From NCBI GenBank assembly GCA_934630855.1, contig CAKTWW010000006.1, forward strand, positions 1 to 64,000: a stretch of 64,000 nt of DNA, written 5' to 3'. A program made the position numbers and the translations under genes. This DNA comes from an uncultured Collinsella sp. (GTDB lineage: Bacteria > Actinomycetota > Coriobacteriia > Coriobacteriales > Coriobacteriaceae). Below are positions 1 to 10,331 of the stretch, one piece after another. The notes below the pieces were generated by a model. It saw only the letters and a list, made by a program, of their open reading frames with translations. It was not told where the DNA came from and did no database searches. Within the stretch, counting starts at the first letter, position 1, and every line of letters begins with the position of its first letter.

Positions 1-100
1 CCTAATCCGCGGTTTTTCATGTGGCAGGGGCTCTCAATGTTTTTATGTCCTGCTCATATCGTCTGTGGTGGTTTTGGACGATGAGATAAAGGAGGGTCGC

Positions 101-802
101 GTGGGCGAACCGAAGATCGTGGTGGTCGACTACCACAAGGGCAATTTGTCGAGCGTCGTGCGCGGGCTTGCGCGCGCCGGTGCTGCCGCCTGTACGTCGG
201 ACGACCCGGAGCAGATTCGCAACGCCGATGGCCTGGTTATCCCGGGCGTGGGCGCGTTCTATGACGCGATCGCCTTTATGTGCCAGAGCGGCGAGGAGGC
301 GGCCGTGCTCGATGCCGTTGCCGCTGGAACTCCTCTGCTCGGCATCTGCCTGGGCCTCCAGCTGTTTTTTGAGCGCGGCAACGAGGGCGTGCCTACGAGC
401 GAGGATGTGGCCGCGGGCGGCGGCGCTTCCGAGCAGGACGGCGGTCCCTGGGTCGATGGCCTGGGCATCATGCGCGGCTCGTGCACGCGCTTGGAGTCGA
501 GCCGTCTGAAGGTGCCGCACGTGGGCTGGGACCAGGTGCACATGACGCCCGCCGGCGCGGCCGATCCGCTGCTTGCCGGCTTTGCCGAGGGTGCCAACAT
601 GTACTTCACCCACAGCTATGCGGTGGCCGACGACGCCGATACCGCCGACGTTTTGGCACGCACGCACTACACGCGGAGCTTCCCGTGCATCGTGCGCCAT
701 GGCAACGTGTGGGGCTGCCAGTTCCATCCCGAGAAGTCCTCGGCGCTGGGGCAGCGCATCCTTAAGAACTTCGTCAACATCGTCGAGGAGGCCGGCCGAT
801 GA
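101..802 (+). CDS. hisH: Imidazole glycerol phosphate synthase, glutaminase subunit HisH
   Basis: HisH supplies ammonia from glutamine to HisF in the fifth step of histidine synthesis. The class I amidotransferase motifs are present: nucleophile Cys83 in GICLGLQLFF, and the His-Glu pair in CQFHPEKS near the C-terminus. The GTG at 101 is chosen because AAAGGAGGG lies just upstream (88-96); an in-frame start at 65 has no such site. The product is 233 residues, somewhat longer than most HisH because of a Gly/Ala/Ser-rich insertion after the nucleophile region. It overlaps hisA by four bases (ATGA), so translation is probably coupled. Earlier his genes would lie to the left of the window. Confidence 0.97.
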   Translation: MGEPKIVVVDYHKGNLSSVVRGLARAGAAACTSDDPEQIRNADGLVIPGVGAFYDAIAFMCQSGEEAAVLDAVAAGTPLLGICLGLQLFFERGNEGVPTSEDVAAGGGASEQDGGPWVDGLGIMRGSCTRLESSRLKVPHVGWDQVHMTPAGAADPLLAGFAEGANMYFTHSYAVADDADTADVLARTHYTRSFPCIVRHGNVWGCQFHPEKSSALGQRILKNFVNIVEEAGR

Positions 803-1542
803 TCCTGTTTCCCGCCATCGATCTGATCGGCGGCAAGGTCGTGCGCCTGGAGCGCGGCGACCGCAGCCGCTGCAAGGTATATTCCGACGACCCCGTTGCC
901 GTCGCCCGCTCGTTTGCCGAGCAGGGCGCGAGCTGGGTGCACGTCGTCGACCTGTCCGCTGCTTTTGGCGAGGACGAGGACGCGTGCGCTGCCAACTCGG
1001 CGGCGATTAAGGCCATCTGCGGCGTCGACGGTCTGTCCGTGGACGTGGGCGGCGGCGTTCGCTCGCTCGCGCGTATCGACGAGCTGGCCGGCTATGACGC
1101 ACGCCGCATTGCGCTGGGCACGGTGCTCGTGACCGAGCCGGGCTTTGCCGAGGTGGCGGCCCGCGGCTTTGGCGAGCTGCTGGTGGCAGACATCGCTGCG
1201 CGCGACGGCCAGGTCAAGGTGAACGGTTGGCGTGACGGCGCGGGCGTGGCACTCGACGATGCCGTGGCGCAGCTCAGCGAACTGGGCTTTAAGCACCTGG
1301 TCTACACTGACATCGCGCGCGACGGCATGCAGACGGGCATCGACGTGGCGGCGTATCGCCATGTGGCGCAGGTTGCGGGCTTTCCCGTCGTGGCGTCGGG
1401 TGGCATCTCGACACTCGACGACATTCGTGCGCTTGCCGCGGTGGGCGAGGATGCCATCGAGGGCGCCATTACCGGTCGTGCGCTCTACGAGGGCAACTTT
1501 ACGCTGGCACAGGCGCTGGCTGCCGCCCGAGGGGAGGAGTAG
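799..1542 (+). CDS. hisA: ProFAR isomerase HisA
   Basis: HisA isomerises ProFAR to PRFAR, the Amadori rearrangement step of histidine synthesis. The 247-residue protein is a single beta/alpha barrel of normal length. The N-terminal catalytic Asp lies in FPAIDLIGGK and the second Asp in YTDIARDGM, with phosphate-binding glycines in DVGGGVRS and VASGGIST. It starts inside the hisH stop codon and ends three bases before hisF. In some actinobacteria this enzyme (PriA) also serves tryptophan synthesis; the sequence alone does not settle that here. Confidence 0.97.
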   Translation: MILFPAIDLIGGKVVRLERGDRSRCKVYSDDPVAVARSFAEQGASWVHVVDLSAAFGEDEDACAANSAAIKAICGVDGLSVDVGGGVRSLARIDELAGYDARRIALGTVLVTEPGFAEVAARGFGELLVADIAARDGQVKVNGWRDGAGVALDDAVAQLSELGFKHLVYTDIARDGMQTGIDVAAYRHVAQVAGFPVVASGGISTLDDIRALAAVGEDAIEGAITGRALYEGNFTLAQALAAARGEE

Positions 1543-1545
1543 CCC

Positions 1546-2328
<783 letters not shown>

Positions 2329-2376
2329 TGCTGCGGCTTGCCCAGGCACTTCGGGGCTGAGGGGCGTGCGCTGCGG

Positions 2377-2475
2377 CTTGTCCAGGCACCGCATCTTGCC
2401 GCTCAAACCGTCGCTCGCGTACCAAAGTACGCGTCGCTCCTCTTTCGCGGCAACCTGCGGCACCTGGGCAACCCT
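2377..2475. repeat. Nested-hairpin 3' element, copy A (after hisF)
   Basis: The element has three nested stems: outer CCAGG/CCTGG, middle TTGCCGC/GCGGCAA and inner GCGTAC/GTACGC. The same arrangement occurs after purH (53214-53314) and pcrA (62896-62998) with different but still complementary bases. A partial copy of its left edge (GCTGCGGCTTGCCCAGGCAC) precedes it at about 2331. It separates hisF from hisI and could pause, terminate or protect transcript ends. Confidence 0.75.
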
Positions 2476-2516
2476 CGCCGACCTGTGGGGTTTACGGTAA
2501 TAACTTGGGAGAAATG

Positions 2517-2846
2517 ATGACTGAGGTAGTAGAAGCGGCGGATCTTAAGTACGACGCCAGTGGATTGATTCCTTGTGTTGTTCAGCAATATGACACTGGC
2601 GAGGTGCTTATGGTTGCCTGGATGAACGAGGAGTCGGTGGGGCTGACGCTCAAGACCGGTACCACGTGGTTTTGGAGCCGTAGCCGTCAGGAGCTCTGGA
2701 ACAAGGGCGCGACGAGTGGCAACATGCAGGAGGTCAAGGAGCTCTGGGCCGACTGCGATAGCGACACGCTCCTGGCTAAGGTCGACTCGCCGGGTCCGGC
2801 CTGCCACACCGGCAACCGTACCTGCTTCTTTAAGAAACTCGCGTAG
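2517..2846 (+). CDS. hisI: Phosphoribosyl-AMP cyclohydrolase HisI
   Basis: HisI opens the adenine ring of phosphoribosyl-AMP, the third step of histidine synthesis. The sequence shows the family block WSRSRQELWNKGATSGN, the metal-binding DCDSDTLL, and a C-terminal pair of cysteines in ACHTGNRTCFF that completes the zinc site. Two adjacent ATGs (2514, 2517) follow GGGAG; 2517 gives better spacing and a 109-residue protein. It is separate from hisE rather than fused as in enteric bacteria, and the two genes are neighbours. Confidence 0.95.
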   Translation: MTEVVEAADLKYDASGLIPCVVQQYDTGEVLMVAWMNEESVGLTLKTGTTWFWSRSRQELWNKGATSGNMQEVKELWADCDSDTLLAKVDSPGPACHTGNRTCFFKKLA

Positions 2847-2892
2847 GGCGGGCGCTCGATCAGACGCTCGGCCAACCAGAAAGGATTGAACC

Positions 2893-3210
2893 ATGGGTGT
2901 GCGCACCGCAAATGTTCAGGATGGAAATATCGGTGAGACGCTGACGGGTCTGGCCGAGGTGATTCACGGCCGTCGCGACGCATCGCCACAGGAGAGCTAC
3001 ACCGCTCGTCTGTTGACCGACGTCGAGGACGAGCTGCTCAAGAAGCTTGCCGAAGAGGCGAGCGAGGTCATCATGGCCTGCAAGGACAACGACCACGACC
3101 ACATTCGCTACGAGGCCGGCGACCTGATTTACCACCTGCTCGTAACGCTCGAGCGCTACGGCATCACCCTCGACGAACTAGCCGGCGAACTCAACGCTCG
3201 TCGCCACTAA
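2893..3210 (+). CDS. hisE: Phosphoribosyl-ATP pyrophosphatase HisE
   Basis: HisE hydrolyses phosphoribosyl-ATP to phosphoribosyl-AMP, the step before HisI. The 105-residue protein belongs to the all-alpha MazG-like NTP pyrophosphatase fold, with the metal-binding EEASEV and YEAGDLIYH motifs. A GAAAGGA ribosome binding site precedes the ATG. It is the last his gene of the operon in this window and is followed by two strong hairpins that could end the transcript. Confidence 0.96.
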   Translation: MGVRTANVQDGNIGETLTGLAEVIHGRRDASPQESYTARLLTDVEDELLKKLAEEASEVIMACKDNDHDHIRYEAGDLIYHLLVTLERYGITLDELAGELNARRH

Positions 3211-3220
3211 ACAAACCCAA

Positions 3221-3303
3221 GGGTAGCTAATTTGGGACGGGGCTTTTTTGACTACTGTGCACGCGAAAGTAGTCAAAAAAGCCCCGTCCCAAATTAGCTA
3301 CCC
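3221..3303. terminator. Perfect 36-bp-stem hairpin after hisE
   Basis: Arms 3221-3256 and 3268-3303 are exactly complementary around an 11-base loop. The stem includes GGGACGGGGC and a run of T. It lies 10 bases after the hisE stop and suits transcription termination. A 36-bp perfect stem is far longer than a simple terminator needs, so it may also be a dispersed palindromic element. Confidence 0.7.
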
Positions 3304-3314
3304 TGACCCCATAG

Positions 3315-3383
3315 AAGTTGCGGTGAAATGGGGACTGTTTGGGCTGTTAAAACGCTTAAACAGTCCCTATTTCACCGCAACTT
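3315..3383. repeat. Second long hairpin between hisE and the PHP phosphatase
   Basis: Arms 3315-3340 and 3358-3383 pair over 26 positions with one mismatch. The outer part (TTGCGGTGAAAT / ATTTCACCGCAA) recurs in another hairpin at 10082-10145, so this is a repeat family. It ends ten bases before the stop of the minus-strand PHP gene and could serve as its terminator. Confidence 0.65.
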
Positions 3384-3393
3384 ATGAGGGGGA

Positions 3394-4305
3394 TTAGGCG
3401 AGGGGCGTGGATTCCCATTCGCCGGTGGGGTGGGGGATGTCGAAGGTTCGGTAGCCGCATTCGTAGGCGTGGGCCTGGGCTTCGCGGATGTTCCAGCAGA
3501 TGTCGCAGGCGCGGTGCGCGTCCGAGCCAAAGGTGATCGGCACCTCGGCGTGGGCGAAGCAGCGCAGCAACCCGGTCGCGGGATAGTAGTCGTCGAGGCC
3601 CTTGCGCGGCGCGGCGGTCGAGACCTCAACGCGGCGACCCGTATCGTGGGCGCACTCGGCCATCTGCCCCCAGAACGGCGCGGGGTCAAAGTCGGGCGCG
3701 AAGCCCTCCTTCGAAAAGCGCATAACCAGGTCGGGATGGGCCATCACGTCAAAGTTGAGCGAGCTCTCGCAGGCGCGGCACCAGTCGTCGACGTAGCGCT
3801 CCCATACGCCGCGCACGCCCAGGTTTTCCCAGACGTGCAGGTTGGTGTCGTCGTCGATCCAACCGCAGAGCGAATCGGGCGTATCGGGGCGAGCGACGTC
3901 CTCCGTTCCCGCCGTGCCCGCGGCACCGGCCATGATATCGCCGGGGTCGCCAATCCAATGCACGCTACCCAGGCGCACCACGGCGCCTTCGGACCAGCGC
4001 TCAACCAAAGGCTCGCAGCCCTCGTACCAATCGCATTCAAAACCGTAGATAAAGGTGAGCTCCGGCGCGATCTGTGCGGCGAGCTTGCGAGCGTTTTCAA
4101 ATGCCAGGCGATGTGCCGGCAAATCACCCTCGACAACCTGTACCTCGCAGCTGGCGTCCATGCTGGCAGGCAGGGTGAGGTGGTCGGTCGAGACCATGAC
4201 CTGACAGCCAGCTGCCGCGGCAGCGCGGACGTTTTCCTCAAACGAGGCATGCCCGTCCGAAAACGAGGTATGGGTATGGCAATCGACCAGCGGGCATACG
4301 GACAT
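3394..4305 (-). CDS. PHP-family histidinol-phosphatase (HisJ/HisK type)
   Basis: This 303-residue protein is a PHP-domain phosphoesterase that probably removes phosphate from L-histidinol phosphate. The metal-binding motifs appear in order: DCHTHTSFSDGH at the N-terminus, STDH, the Glu in GFECDW, MAHPDL, and SDAH near the C-terminus. The start at 4305 follows AAAGGAG; longer upstream readings run into non-coding palindromic DNA. Its position beside the his operon, on the opposite strand, supports the histidine role. Other PHP phosphatases share these motifs, so the substrate is inferred from context. Confidence 0.85.
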   Translation of the reverse strand: MSVCPLVDCHTHTSFSDGHASFEENVRAAAAAGCQVMVSTDHLTLPASMDASCEVQVVEGDLPAHRLAFENARKLAAQIAPELTFIYGFECDWYEGCEPLVERWSEGAVVRLGSVHWIGDPGDIMAGAAGTAGTEDVARPDTPDSLCGWIDDDTNLHVWENLGVRGVWERYVDDWCRACESSLNFDVMAHPDLVMRFSKEGFAPDFDPAPFWGQMAECAHDTGRRVEVSTAAPRKGLDDYYPATGLLRCFAHAEVPITFGSDAHRACDICWNIREAQAHAYECGYRTFDIPHPTGEWESTPLA

Positions 4306-4624
4306 GGCGGCTCCTTTGCATTTGGCAAATCCGCTCCATTGTAACGGCGCGGCGTCTAACGTGCCGTGTGCGCCGCGAGTTGAAATCGAGTGGAAAGGGC
4401 GGACGGCGTGCGGTGGCGCCTCGCTTGCGCTCCAAAACGTGTACGTCAGCCTCCAAAACCGACAAAAAATGACATGTTTGGAGGCTGACGTACACGTTTG
4501 GATGGGGGCGGGGACGGCGACGGACGAAAGTCGCGCCCATCCGAGGATGCCGCTCCCGCGTCGCCCGCGATGTGCTAGCGTTTGGGTGAACAAAACGAGC
4601 CCGTGCGGAAAGGATCCGGACCGT
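4306..4624. other. Intergenic region with a hairpin
   Basis: The divergent gap between the PHP gene and the larC-like gene holds a perfect 23-bp inverted repeat (4435-4457 with 4477-4499, core ACGTGTACGTCAGCCTCC). I see no convincing gene here; open frames through the palindrome are products of its symmetry. A ribosome binding site (AAAGGA, 4609-4614) for the downstream gene lies at the right edge. Confidence 0.6.
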
Positions 4625-5110
4625 ATGCAACGTGGAAGTACATCTCCGCTGTCGCGCGAGACCGATGCGCCCGAAACCATTGTCAAGCTGGAGTGCGACG
4701 TTGACGACGCGTCGCCCGAGGTGCTCGCCTACGCCGCCGACCGTCTGCGCGAGGCCGGCGCCCGCGAGGTGCACTGGCTGCCCCTCTACTGCAAAAAGGG
4801 CCGCCCCGGATGGCAGTTGCAGGTGATTTGCTCGCACGAGGATATCGAGTGCCTACAGACGATTATCTTTTTGGAGACCACGACCAACGCCGTTCGTCGC
4901 CAGGTGATGGAACGCGTTTGCCTGCCGCGCCGATTCGAGCAGGTGACAACGCCTTGGGGCGAGGTATCCGTTAAGGTGGCGACCCTGCTCGACGGCAGCG
5001 AGCGCGCGGCTCCCGAGTACGAGGATTGCGCCCGTCTTGCCCGCGAACATGACGTGCCGCTCCAACGCGTGATGCAGGCGGCTCAGAGCGCGGCGCTGCG
5101 ATTCGAGTAA
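4625..5110 (+). CDS. Stand-alone LarC C-terminal domain (nickel-pincer cofactor family)
   Basis: The 161-residue protein matches the C-terminal half of LarC, which inserts nickel into the pincer cofactor of lactate racemase. Family features are visible: LECDVDDASPEVLAY, YCKKGRPGWQLQVI, the ETTTNAVRR block, and PEYEDCARLA near the end. Full LarC is about 400 residues, or LarC1 plus LarC2 joined by frameshift. Here no LarC1, LarB, LarE or LarA is seen nearby, so this is an orphan half. It may act with partners elsewhere or have another nickel-related role. AAAGGA precedes the ATG. Confidence 0.75.
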   Translation: MQRGSTSPLSRETDAPETIVKLECDVDDASPEVLAYAADRLREAGAREVHWLPLYCKKGRPGWQLQVICSHEDIECLQTIIFLETTTNAVRRQVMERVCLPRRFEQVTTPWGEVSVKVATLLDGSERAAPEYEDCARLAREHDVPLQRVMQAAQSAALRFE

Positions 5111-5183
5111 CACGGTAGGTGGGCTTCATATCCGCCAGACCCCGTATTCAGCCCCTATCAACCCCACTCAGAAAGGACTCCCC

Positions 5184-5732
5184 ATGAAATACCTCATCGC
5201 CTCCGACATCCATGGCTCGGCATACTGGGCCGAGCGCCTCTGCACCGCCATCGAATCCGAGCAGCCCGACCGCATCGTGCTGTTGGGTGACCTGCTCTAC
5301 CACGGCCCACGCAACGACCTGCCGCGCGATTACGCCCCCAAGCGCGTGATCCCGCTGCTCAACGCCCTGGCCGACCGCATCATCGCGGTGCGCGGCAATT
5401 GCGACGCTGAGGTCGATCAGATGGTGCTCGATTTCCCCGTCATGGCCGACTACGCCACCCTGTTCGACGAGACCGGCCGCGAGCTGTTCCTGACGCACGG
5501 CCACGTCTTTGGCGCCGGCATGCACAACAGCGTCGACCATGCGCCCGCGCTGCCCGAGGGCTCCGCGCTCGTCTACGGCCACACGCACGTCAAGGTCAAC
5601 GAGGCGAGCGAGGCGCACCCGGGCCTGTGGCTCTTCAACCCCGGTAGCGTGAGCATCCCCAAGGACGGCTCGCACAGCTACGGCATCTACGAGAGCGGCG
5701 CGTTCCGCCACGTGATCCTGGAGGAGGAATAA
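5184..5732 (+). CDS. yfcE: YfcE-type metallophosphodiesterase
   Basis: This is a calcineurin-like phosphodiesterase of the MJ0936/YfcE group. Metal ligands are clear: DIHG, GDLLYHGP, GNCD, THGH and GHTH. At 182 residues it has the expected YfcE length. Members hydrolyse phosphodiester bonds of small substrates; the natural substrate is not known from sequence. It is two bases upstream of mazG, and both share strong ribosome binding sites, so they form an operon. Confidence 0.9.
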   Translation: MKYLIASDIHGSAYWAERLCTAIESEQPDRIVLLGDLLYHGPRNDLPRDYAPKRVIPLLNALADRIIAVRGNCDAEVDQMVLDFPVMADYATLFDETGRELFLTHGHVFGAGMHNSVDHAPALPEGSALVYGHTHVKVNEASEAHPGLWLFNPGSVSIPKDGSHSYGIYESGAFRHVILEEE

Positions 5733-5734
5733 CC

Positions 5735-6595
5735 ATGGCGCAGCACATGGCTCAGCAAAATGCCGAGGGCTCGCGCGATCTGTCGACGCTGGTCGACGCG
5801 TCGGCAGAGTTGCAGCATCTGGTGCAGACCATCTGGCGCCTGCGTCAGCCCGATGGTTGCCCGTGGGACCGCGAACAGACGCATCAGAGCATTGGCAAGA
5901 ACATGATCGAGGAAGCCTACGAGGCGCTCGACTGTATTGAGGCAGACGACGCGGCGCATCTGCGCGAGGAGCTGGGCGACGTGCTCATGCAGGTGGTGCT
6001 GCACGCGCAGATCGCGGCAGACGCCGGCGAGTTTACGCTGGCCGACGTGGCGCGCGATATCGATGCCAAGCTCATCCGCCGCCACCCGCACGTGTTTGGC
6101 GATGCGGATGCCGATAACTCCGACGAGGTGCTCAAGATTTGGGACGAAGTCAAGCTTGCCGAGAAAGCTGCCAAGGACAAGGCCGTGGCGGCGGGCGAGG
6201 CTGCGCCCGAGGGCCTGCTCGACGGCGTGCCCACGCACCTGCCGGCGCTGATGCAGGCGCAGAAGGTGTCACGCAAGGCCGCGGCCGTGGGCTTTGAGTG
6301 GGAGACGGTCCAGGACGTGTGGAACGAGGTCGCCGAGGAGCGTGCCGAGTTTGATGCCGAGGAGCCCGGCTCGCCCGAGCGCGAGATGGAGTTTGGTGAT
6401 CTGCTCTTTGCCCTGGTCAACGTCGCGCGTAAGGAGGGGATCGACGCCGAGAGCGCCCTGCGCGCCAGCACGGCAAAGTTCCGCCGCCGCTGGGCCGCGA
6501 TGGAGCAGATGGCTGCAGACGCCCATGTGGATCTGGCCGAGCTTTCGACCCACGGCCTCAATGACCTCTGGGATGCCGCCAAGGCAGAGGAGTAA
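5735..6595 (+). CDS. mazG: Nucleoside triphosphate pyrophosphohydrolase MazG
   Basis: MazG hydrolyses (d)NTPs to monophosphates and pyrophosphate, acting in pool sanitation and stress responses. The N-terminal domain shows CPWDREQTHQS followed by EEAYEALD and EELGDVLMQ, and the second half repeats the fold (EERAEFDAE, EFGDLLFAL), giving the usual two-domain 286-residue protein. GGAGGAG at the end of yfcE serves as ribosome binding site. A terminator follows at 6600-6646. Confidence 0.94.
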   Translation: MAQHMAQQNAEGSRDLSTLVDASAELQHLVQTIWRLRQPDGCPWDREQTHQSIGKNMIEEAYEALDCIEADDAAHLREELGDVLMQVVLHAQIAADAGEFTLADVARDIDAKLIRRHPHVFGDADADNSDEVLKIWDEVKLAEKAAKDKAVAAGEAAPEGLLDGVPTHLPALMQAQKVSRKAAAVGFEWETVQDVWNEVAEERAEFDAEEPGSPEREMEFGDLLFALVNVARKEGIDAESALRASTAKFRRRWAAMEQMAADAHVDLAELSTHGLNDLWDAAKAEE

Positions 6596-6599
6596 GACT

Positions 6600-6646
6600 G
6601 CGGGAACGACGGGGCTGACATGCCTTATCGTTCCCGCTAAATTTTT
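6600..6646 (+). terminator. Rho-independent terminator after mazG
   Basis: GCGGGAACGA (6600-6609) pairs with TCGTTCCCGC (6628-6637) and is followed by TAAATTTTT. It begins five bases after the mazG stop. Confidence 0.85.
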
Positions 6647-6656
6647 CGAAAAACAA

Positions 6657-6686
6657 TTGTATCCCTAGGTTAACTTAGGGCATAAT
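6657..6686 (+). promoter_or_regulatory. Probable sigma-70-type promoter of eno
   Basis: TTGTAT (6657-6662) and CATAAT (6681-6686) are separated by 18 bases. A short hairpin (GCACCGATGGTGC) lies in the leader downstream at about 6719. Confidence 0.55.
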
Positions 6687-6773
6687 GCAAAAAGTGCGAC
6701 ATGGCTAACTTACGGAGGCGCACCGATGGTGCACGGTCGGCCAGTCGTTTGCATCCACTACGTTTCCAAGTGA

Positions 6774-8075
<1,302 letters not shown>

Positions 8076-8150
8076 GCAAGTGGCGTGTGCGGGGGCGGGG
8101 CTGACTCGGATTTGCCTCGCTCCCGCCGGGCACTGTTGAGCACCCCATTG

Positions 8151-8182
8151 GGCGCTGGGCCATATGGCTCAGCGCCTTTTTT
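8151..8182 (+). terminator. Rho-independent terminator after eno
   Basis: An 11-bp imperfect stem (GGCGCTG to CAGCGCC) with the inner CATATG loop is followed by TTTTTT. Confidence 0.9.
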
Positions 8183-8273
8183 ATGTCGAGCAAGGGCCGC
8201 CGAAGGCGGTGCGCGCACTCGTGCTATAACTAAAAGACTTAGCGCAAACAAACCTCAACCGCACAAGGCGCAC

Positions 8274-9044
8274 ATGGATCAGATTTACGACAACAGGTAC
8301 TATTCCGTCGGTTCGCGTGAGCCGTCACCTCGCCGTGCGCATTCGGTGCAGCTTGGCGGGTCCGATTACGCCGGTGCCGACCGCTCCATGCAGCGACCGA
8401 CAAGTGCCTCACGCTCCCGTGCTCAAATGAATACACCGACGGACCGTCCGCCACGTTCGGTGCGCCCGGCGCATTCGGAGCATGCTCAGCGTTCCTCGGC
8501 TCAAACGAATGAAAAGCCGAGTAGGCCCTCGAACCGTCTTTCGGGCTCGGACTTCATGCATTACGCCAACGATAACGCGGTGGTCAAGGCAATCTACGAC
8601 TTTACCCACGGTCCCCAGCGAGGGCTGTTTGTTGGCATTGTCGTCGCCCTGGCGCTCGTGAGCCTGTACTTCCCCGTGCGCGACCTGTATGTGGCAAAAC
8701 GCTCGAGCGACATCTTGGCCAAGCAGGTCGAGATTCGCGAGCAATATAACGACGACCTGCAAAAAAGCGTCGACAAGCTGCTCTCGGAGGAGGGTATCAA
8801 GGACGCGGCATCCGAGGACCTGGGCCTGGTGATGCCCGGCGAGAAGAGGATTGAAGTGCAGGGCCTGGACGACGATTCTGATGCCTCGTCGAGCAAAAAG
8901 TCCTCAAACGCCAAGAAGGCCAGCGAAGTGGCCAAGGAAATCGAAGAAGTCGGTAAGGACGCGCCGTGGTACATCCAAGCGCTCGACATGCTGTTTGGGT
9001 TTAACGGCGTCGAGGGCCAGACGGTCGTGTCCAACGGCAAATAG
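8274..9044 (+). CDS. DivIC/FtsB-like cell-division membrane protein
   Basis: This 256-residue protein has an N-terminal cytoplasmic region of about 110 residues rich in Ser, Arg and Pro, one membrane segment (LFVGIVVALALVSLYFPV), then a short coiled coil (SSDILAKQVEIREQYNDDL) typical of septum initiators FtsB/DivIC. An extended Ser/Lys/Glu-rich C-terminus follows, longer than in the usual family member. Its position between eno and ppx matches the eno-ftsB-ppx order common in actinobacteria. The longer upstream frame is rejected because it crosses the eno terminator. Confidence 0.8.
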   Translation: MDQIYDNRYYSVGSREPSPRRAHSVQLGGSDYAGADRSMQRPTSASRSRAQMNTPTDRPPRSVRPAHSEHAQRSSAQTNEKPSRPSNRLSGSDFMHYANDNAVVKAIYDFTHGPQRGLFVGIVVALALVSLYFPVRDLYVAKRSSDILAKQVEIREQYNDDLQKSVDKLLSEEGIKDAASEDLGLVMPGEKRIEVQGLDDDSDASSSKKSSNAKKASEVAKEIEEVGKDAPWYIQALDMLFGFNGVEGQTVVSNGK

Positions 9045-9064
9045 CGCCCGGAGGGGAGCCCGCA

Positions 9065-10066
9065 ATGACAAATTGCAAACGCTATAAGGTGGCCGCGATC
9101 GACCTGGGAACGGTGTCGTCGCGACTGGTATTAGCGCAGGTCGAGGGCGGAGCAATCGTGGACTCGTCCAAGCATACCGAGATTACCGACCTGGGTGAGG
9201 GCGTGGACGCGACGGGCCGCTTTTGCGAGGCGGCCGTTGAGCGCGTGCTCGCTGCGTGCCGCATGTTTGTGGACGAGGCCCGTGCCTTTGGGGCCGCGTG
9301 CGTCTGCACCACCTGCACGAGTGCCGCGCGCGATGCGTCCAACGCTGCGCTACTGCTGGACGGCCTGCGCGGGCTGGGGCTCGAACCGCAGGTGATTCCG
9401 GGCGAGGTCGAGGCACGCCTGACGTTTTTTGGCGTGGCACACGACTTTGCCGGCGAGCGCATCATTGTTGCCGATTCGGGCGGCGGATCCACGGAGCTCG
9501 CGACTGGCGTGTACGCGCCGGAGCGCGGGGTTTTTGCGCTGGAAGGGACGCGCTCGCTGGACATCGGTTGCCGTCGCGTGACGGAGCGGTTTTTCTCGGC
9601 GTTGCCGCCCGCGCGCGGCGAGCTTACTGCCGCTGCCGCGTGGGCAGGCGAGCAGTTCGCCGCCTATTTTGAAGGCCTGCCCAGCGACTTTGAGCGCGCC
9701 GAGCGTCTGGTCGCGGTGGGCGGCACGGTGACTACACTGGTGGCCCTGGTCCACGAGCTGGAGCCGTATGATTCGAGCTTTGTGCACCTGCGCGAGCTGT
9801 CGCTGGAGCAGGTCTCGGCCGCTATCGAGCGCATGTCCGCGCTGGATGTTGCGGGCATTGCCGCGTTACCGGGCGTGCAACCCAAGCGCGCGGGCGTGAT
9901 CTTGGCGGGTGCCGTGGTGATTCGCGAGCTCATGCGAGCCGGTGGCTACAAGACGCTCACCGTAAGCGAGAACAGCCTACTCGCCGGCATGGCCGCCACC
10001 ATTAACGAGGTTCTCGACGGCGCGACCCCCACCATCGGCTGGACCCCGAGCCTGAGCGCCCTTTAA
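9065..10066 (+). CDS. ppx: Exopolyphosphatase / guanosine pentaphosphatase (Ppx/GppA)
   Basis: The protein belongs to the Ppx/GppA phosphatases, which trim inorganic polyphosphate or convert pppGpp to ppGpp. The N-terminal ASKHA nucleotide loop (AIDLGTVSSRL) and the second phosphate loop (DSGGGSTEL) are present, with a conserved Arg/Asp region (SLDIGCRRVTERF). At 333 residues it is the short, two-domain actinobacterial form without the C-terminal HD domain. A GGAGGGGAG site precedes the ATG, 20 bases after the DivIC-like gene. Sequence does not separate Ppx from GppA. Confidence 0.9.
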   Translation: MTNCKRYKVAAIDLGTVSSRLVLAQVEGGAIVDSSKHTEITDLGEGVDATGRFCEAAVERVLAACRMFVDEARAFGAACVCTTCTSAARDASNAALLLDGLRGLGLEPQVIPGEVEARLTFFGVAHDFAGERIIVADSGGGSTELATGVYAPERGVFALEGTRSLDIGCRRVTERFFSALPPARGELTAAAAWAGEQFAAYFEGLPSDFERAERLVAVGGTVTTLVALVHELEPYDSSFVHLRELSLEQVSAAIERMSALDVAGIAALPGVQPKRAGVILAGAVVIRELMRAGGYKTLTVSENSLLAGMAATINEVLDGATPTIGWTPSLSAL

Positions 10067-10081
10067 CCGTTTCCCTCTGAG

Positions 10082-10145
10082 TTGCGGTGAAATAGTTCCT
10101 AAATAAGCTGGTAAACGGTATAAATAGGATCTATTCCACCGCAAT
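10082..10145. repeat. Hairpin repeat after ppx
   Basis: TTGCGGTGAAATAG pairs imperfectly with CTATTCCACCGCAA across a 64-base span. It shares the outer stem with the hairpin at 3315-3383 while the inner part differs. Confidence 0.65.
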
Positions 10146-10215
10146 TTAGGGCCCCACCGGCGTGTAATAGAAACGAGCCCGCATCCCCGGGGGGCACGAG
10201 CTCGTAAAAGCCAAA

Positions 10216-10300
10216 TGGTAGGGGCGGTGGGACTCGAACCCACAATCCTTGCGGCGAGAGATTTTAAGTCTCCTGCGTATGCCAATTCCGCCACGCCCCC
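10216..10300 (-). tRNA. tRNA-Leu (anticodon UAA)
   Basis: The reverse strand folds as an 85-nt class II tRNA. The acceptor GGGGGCG pairs with CGCCCCU (first pair G-U), the D arm contains GGCGGAATTGGC, and the anticodon loop is CTTAAAA with stem GAGA/TCTC. A short variable arm and the TpsiC arm GTGGGTTCGAGTCCCAC follow, and the 3' CCA is encoded. tRNA genes are common integration targets, but no integrase or repeated 3' end was found near it. Confidence 0.96.
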
Positions 10301-10331
10301 GTGAGACTAGAAGTCTAGCACAAGCCGTCCG

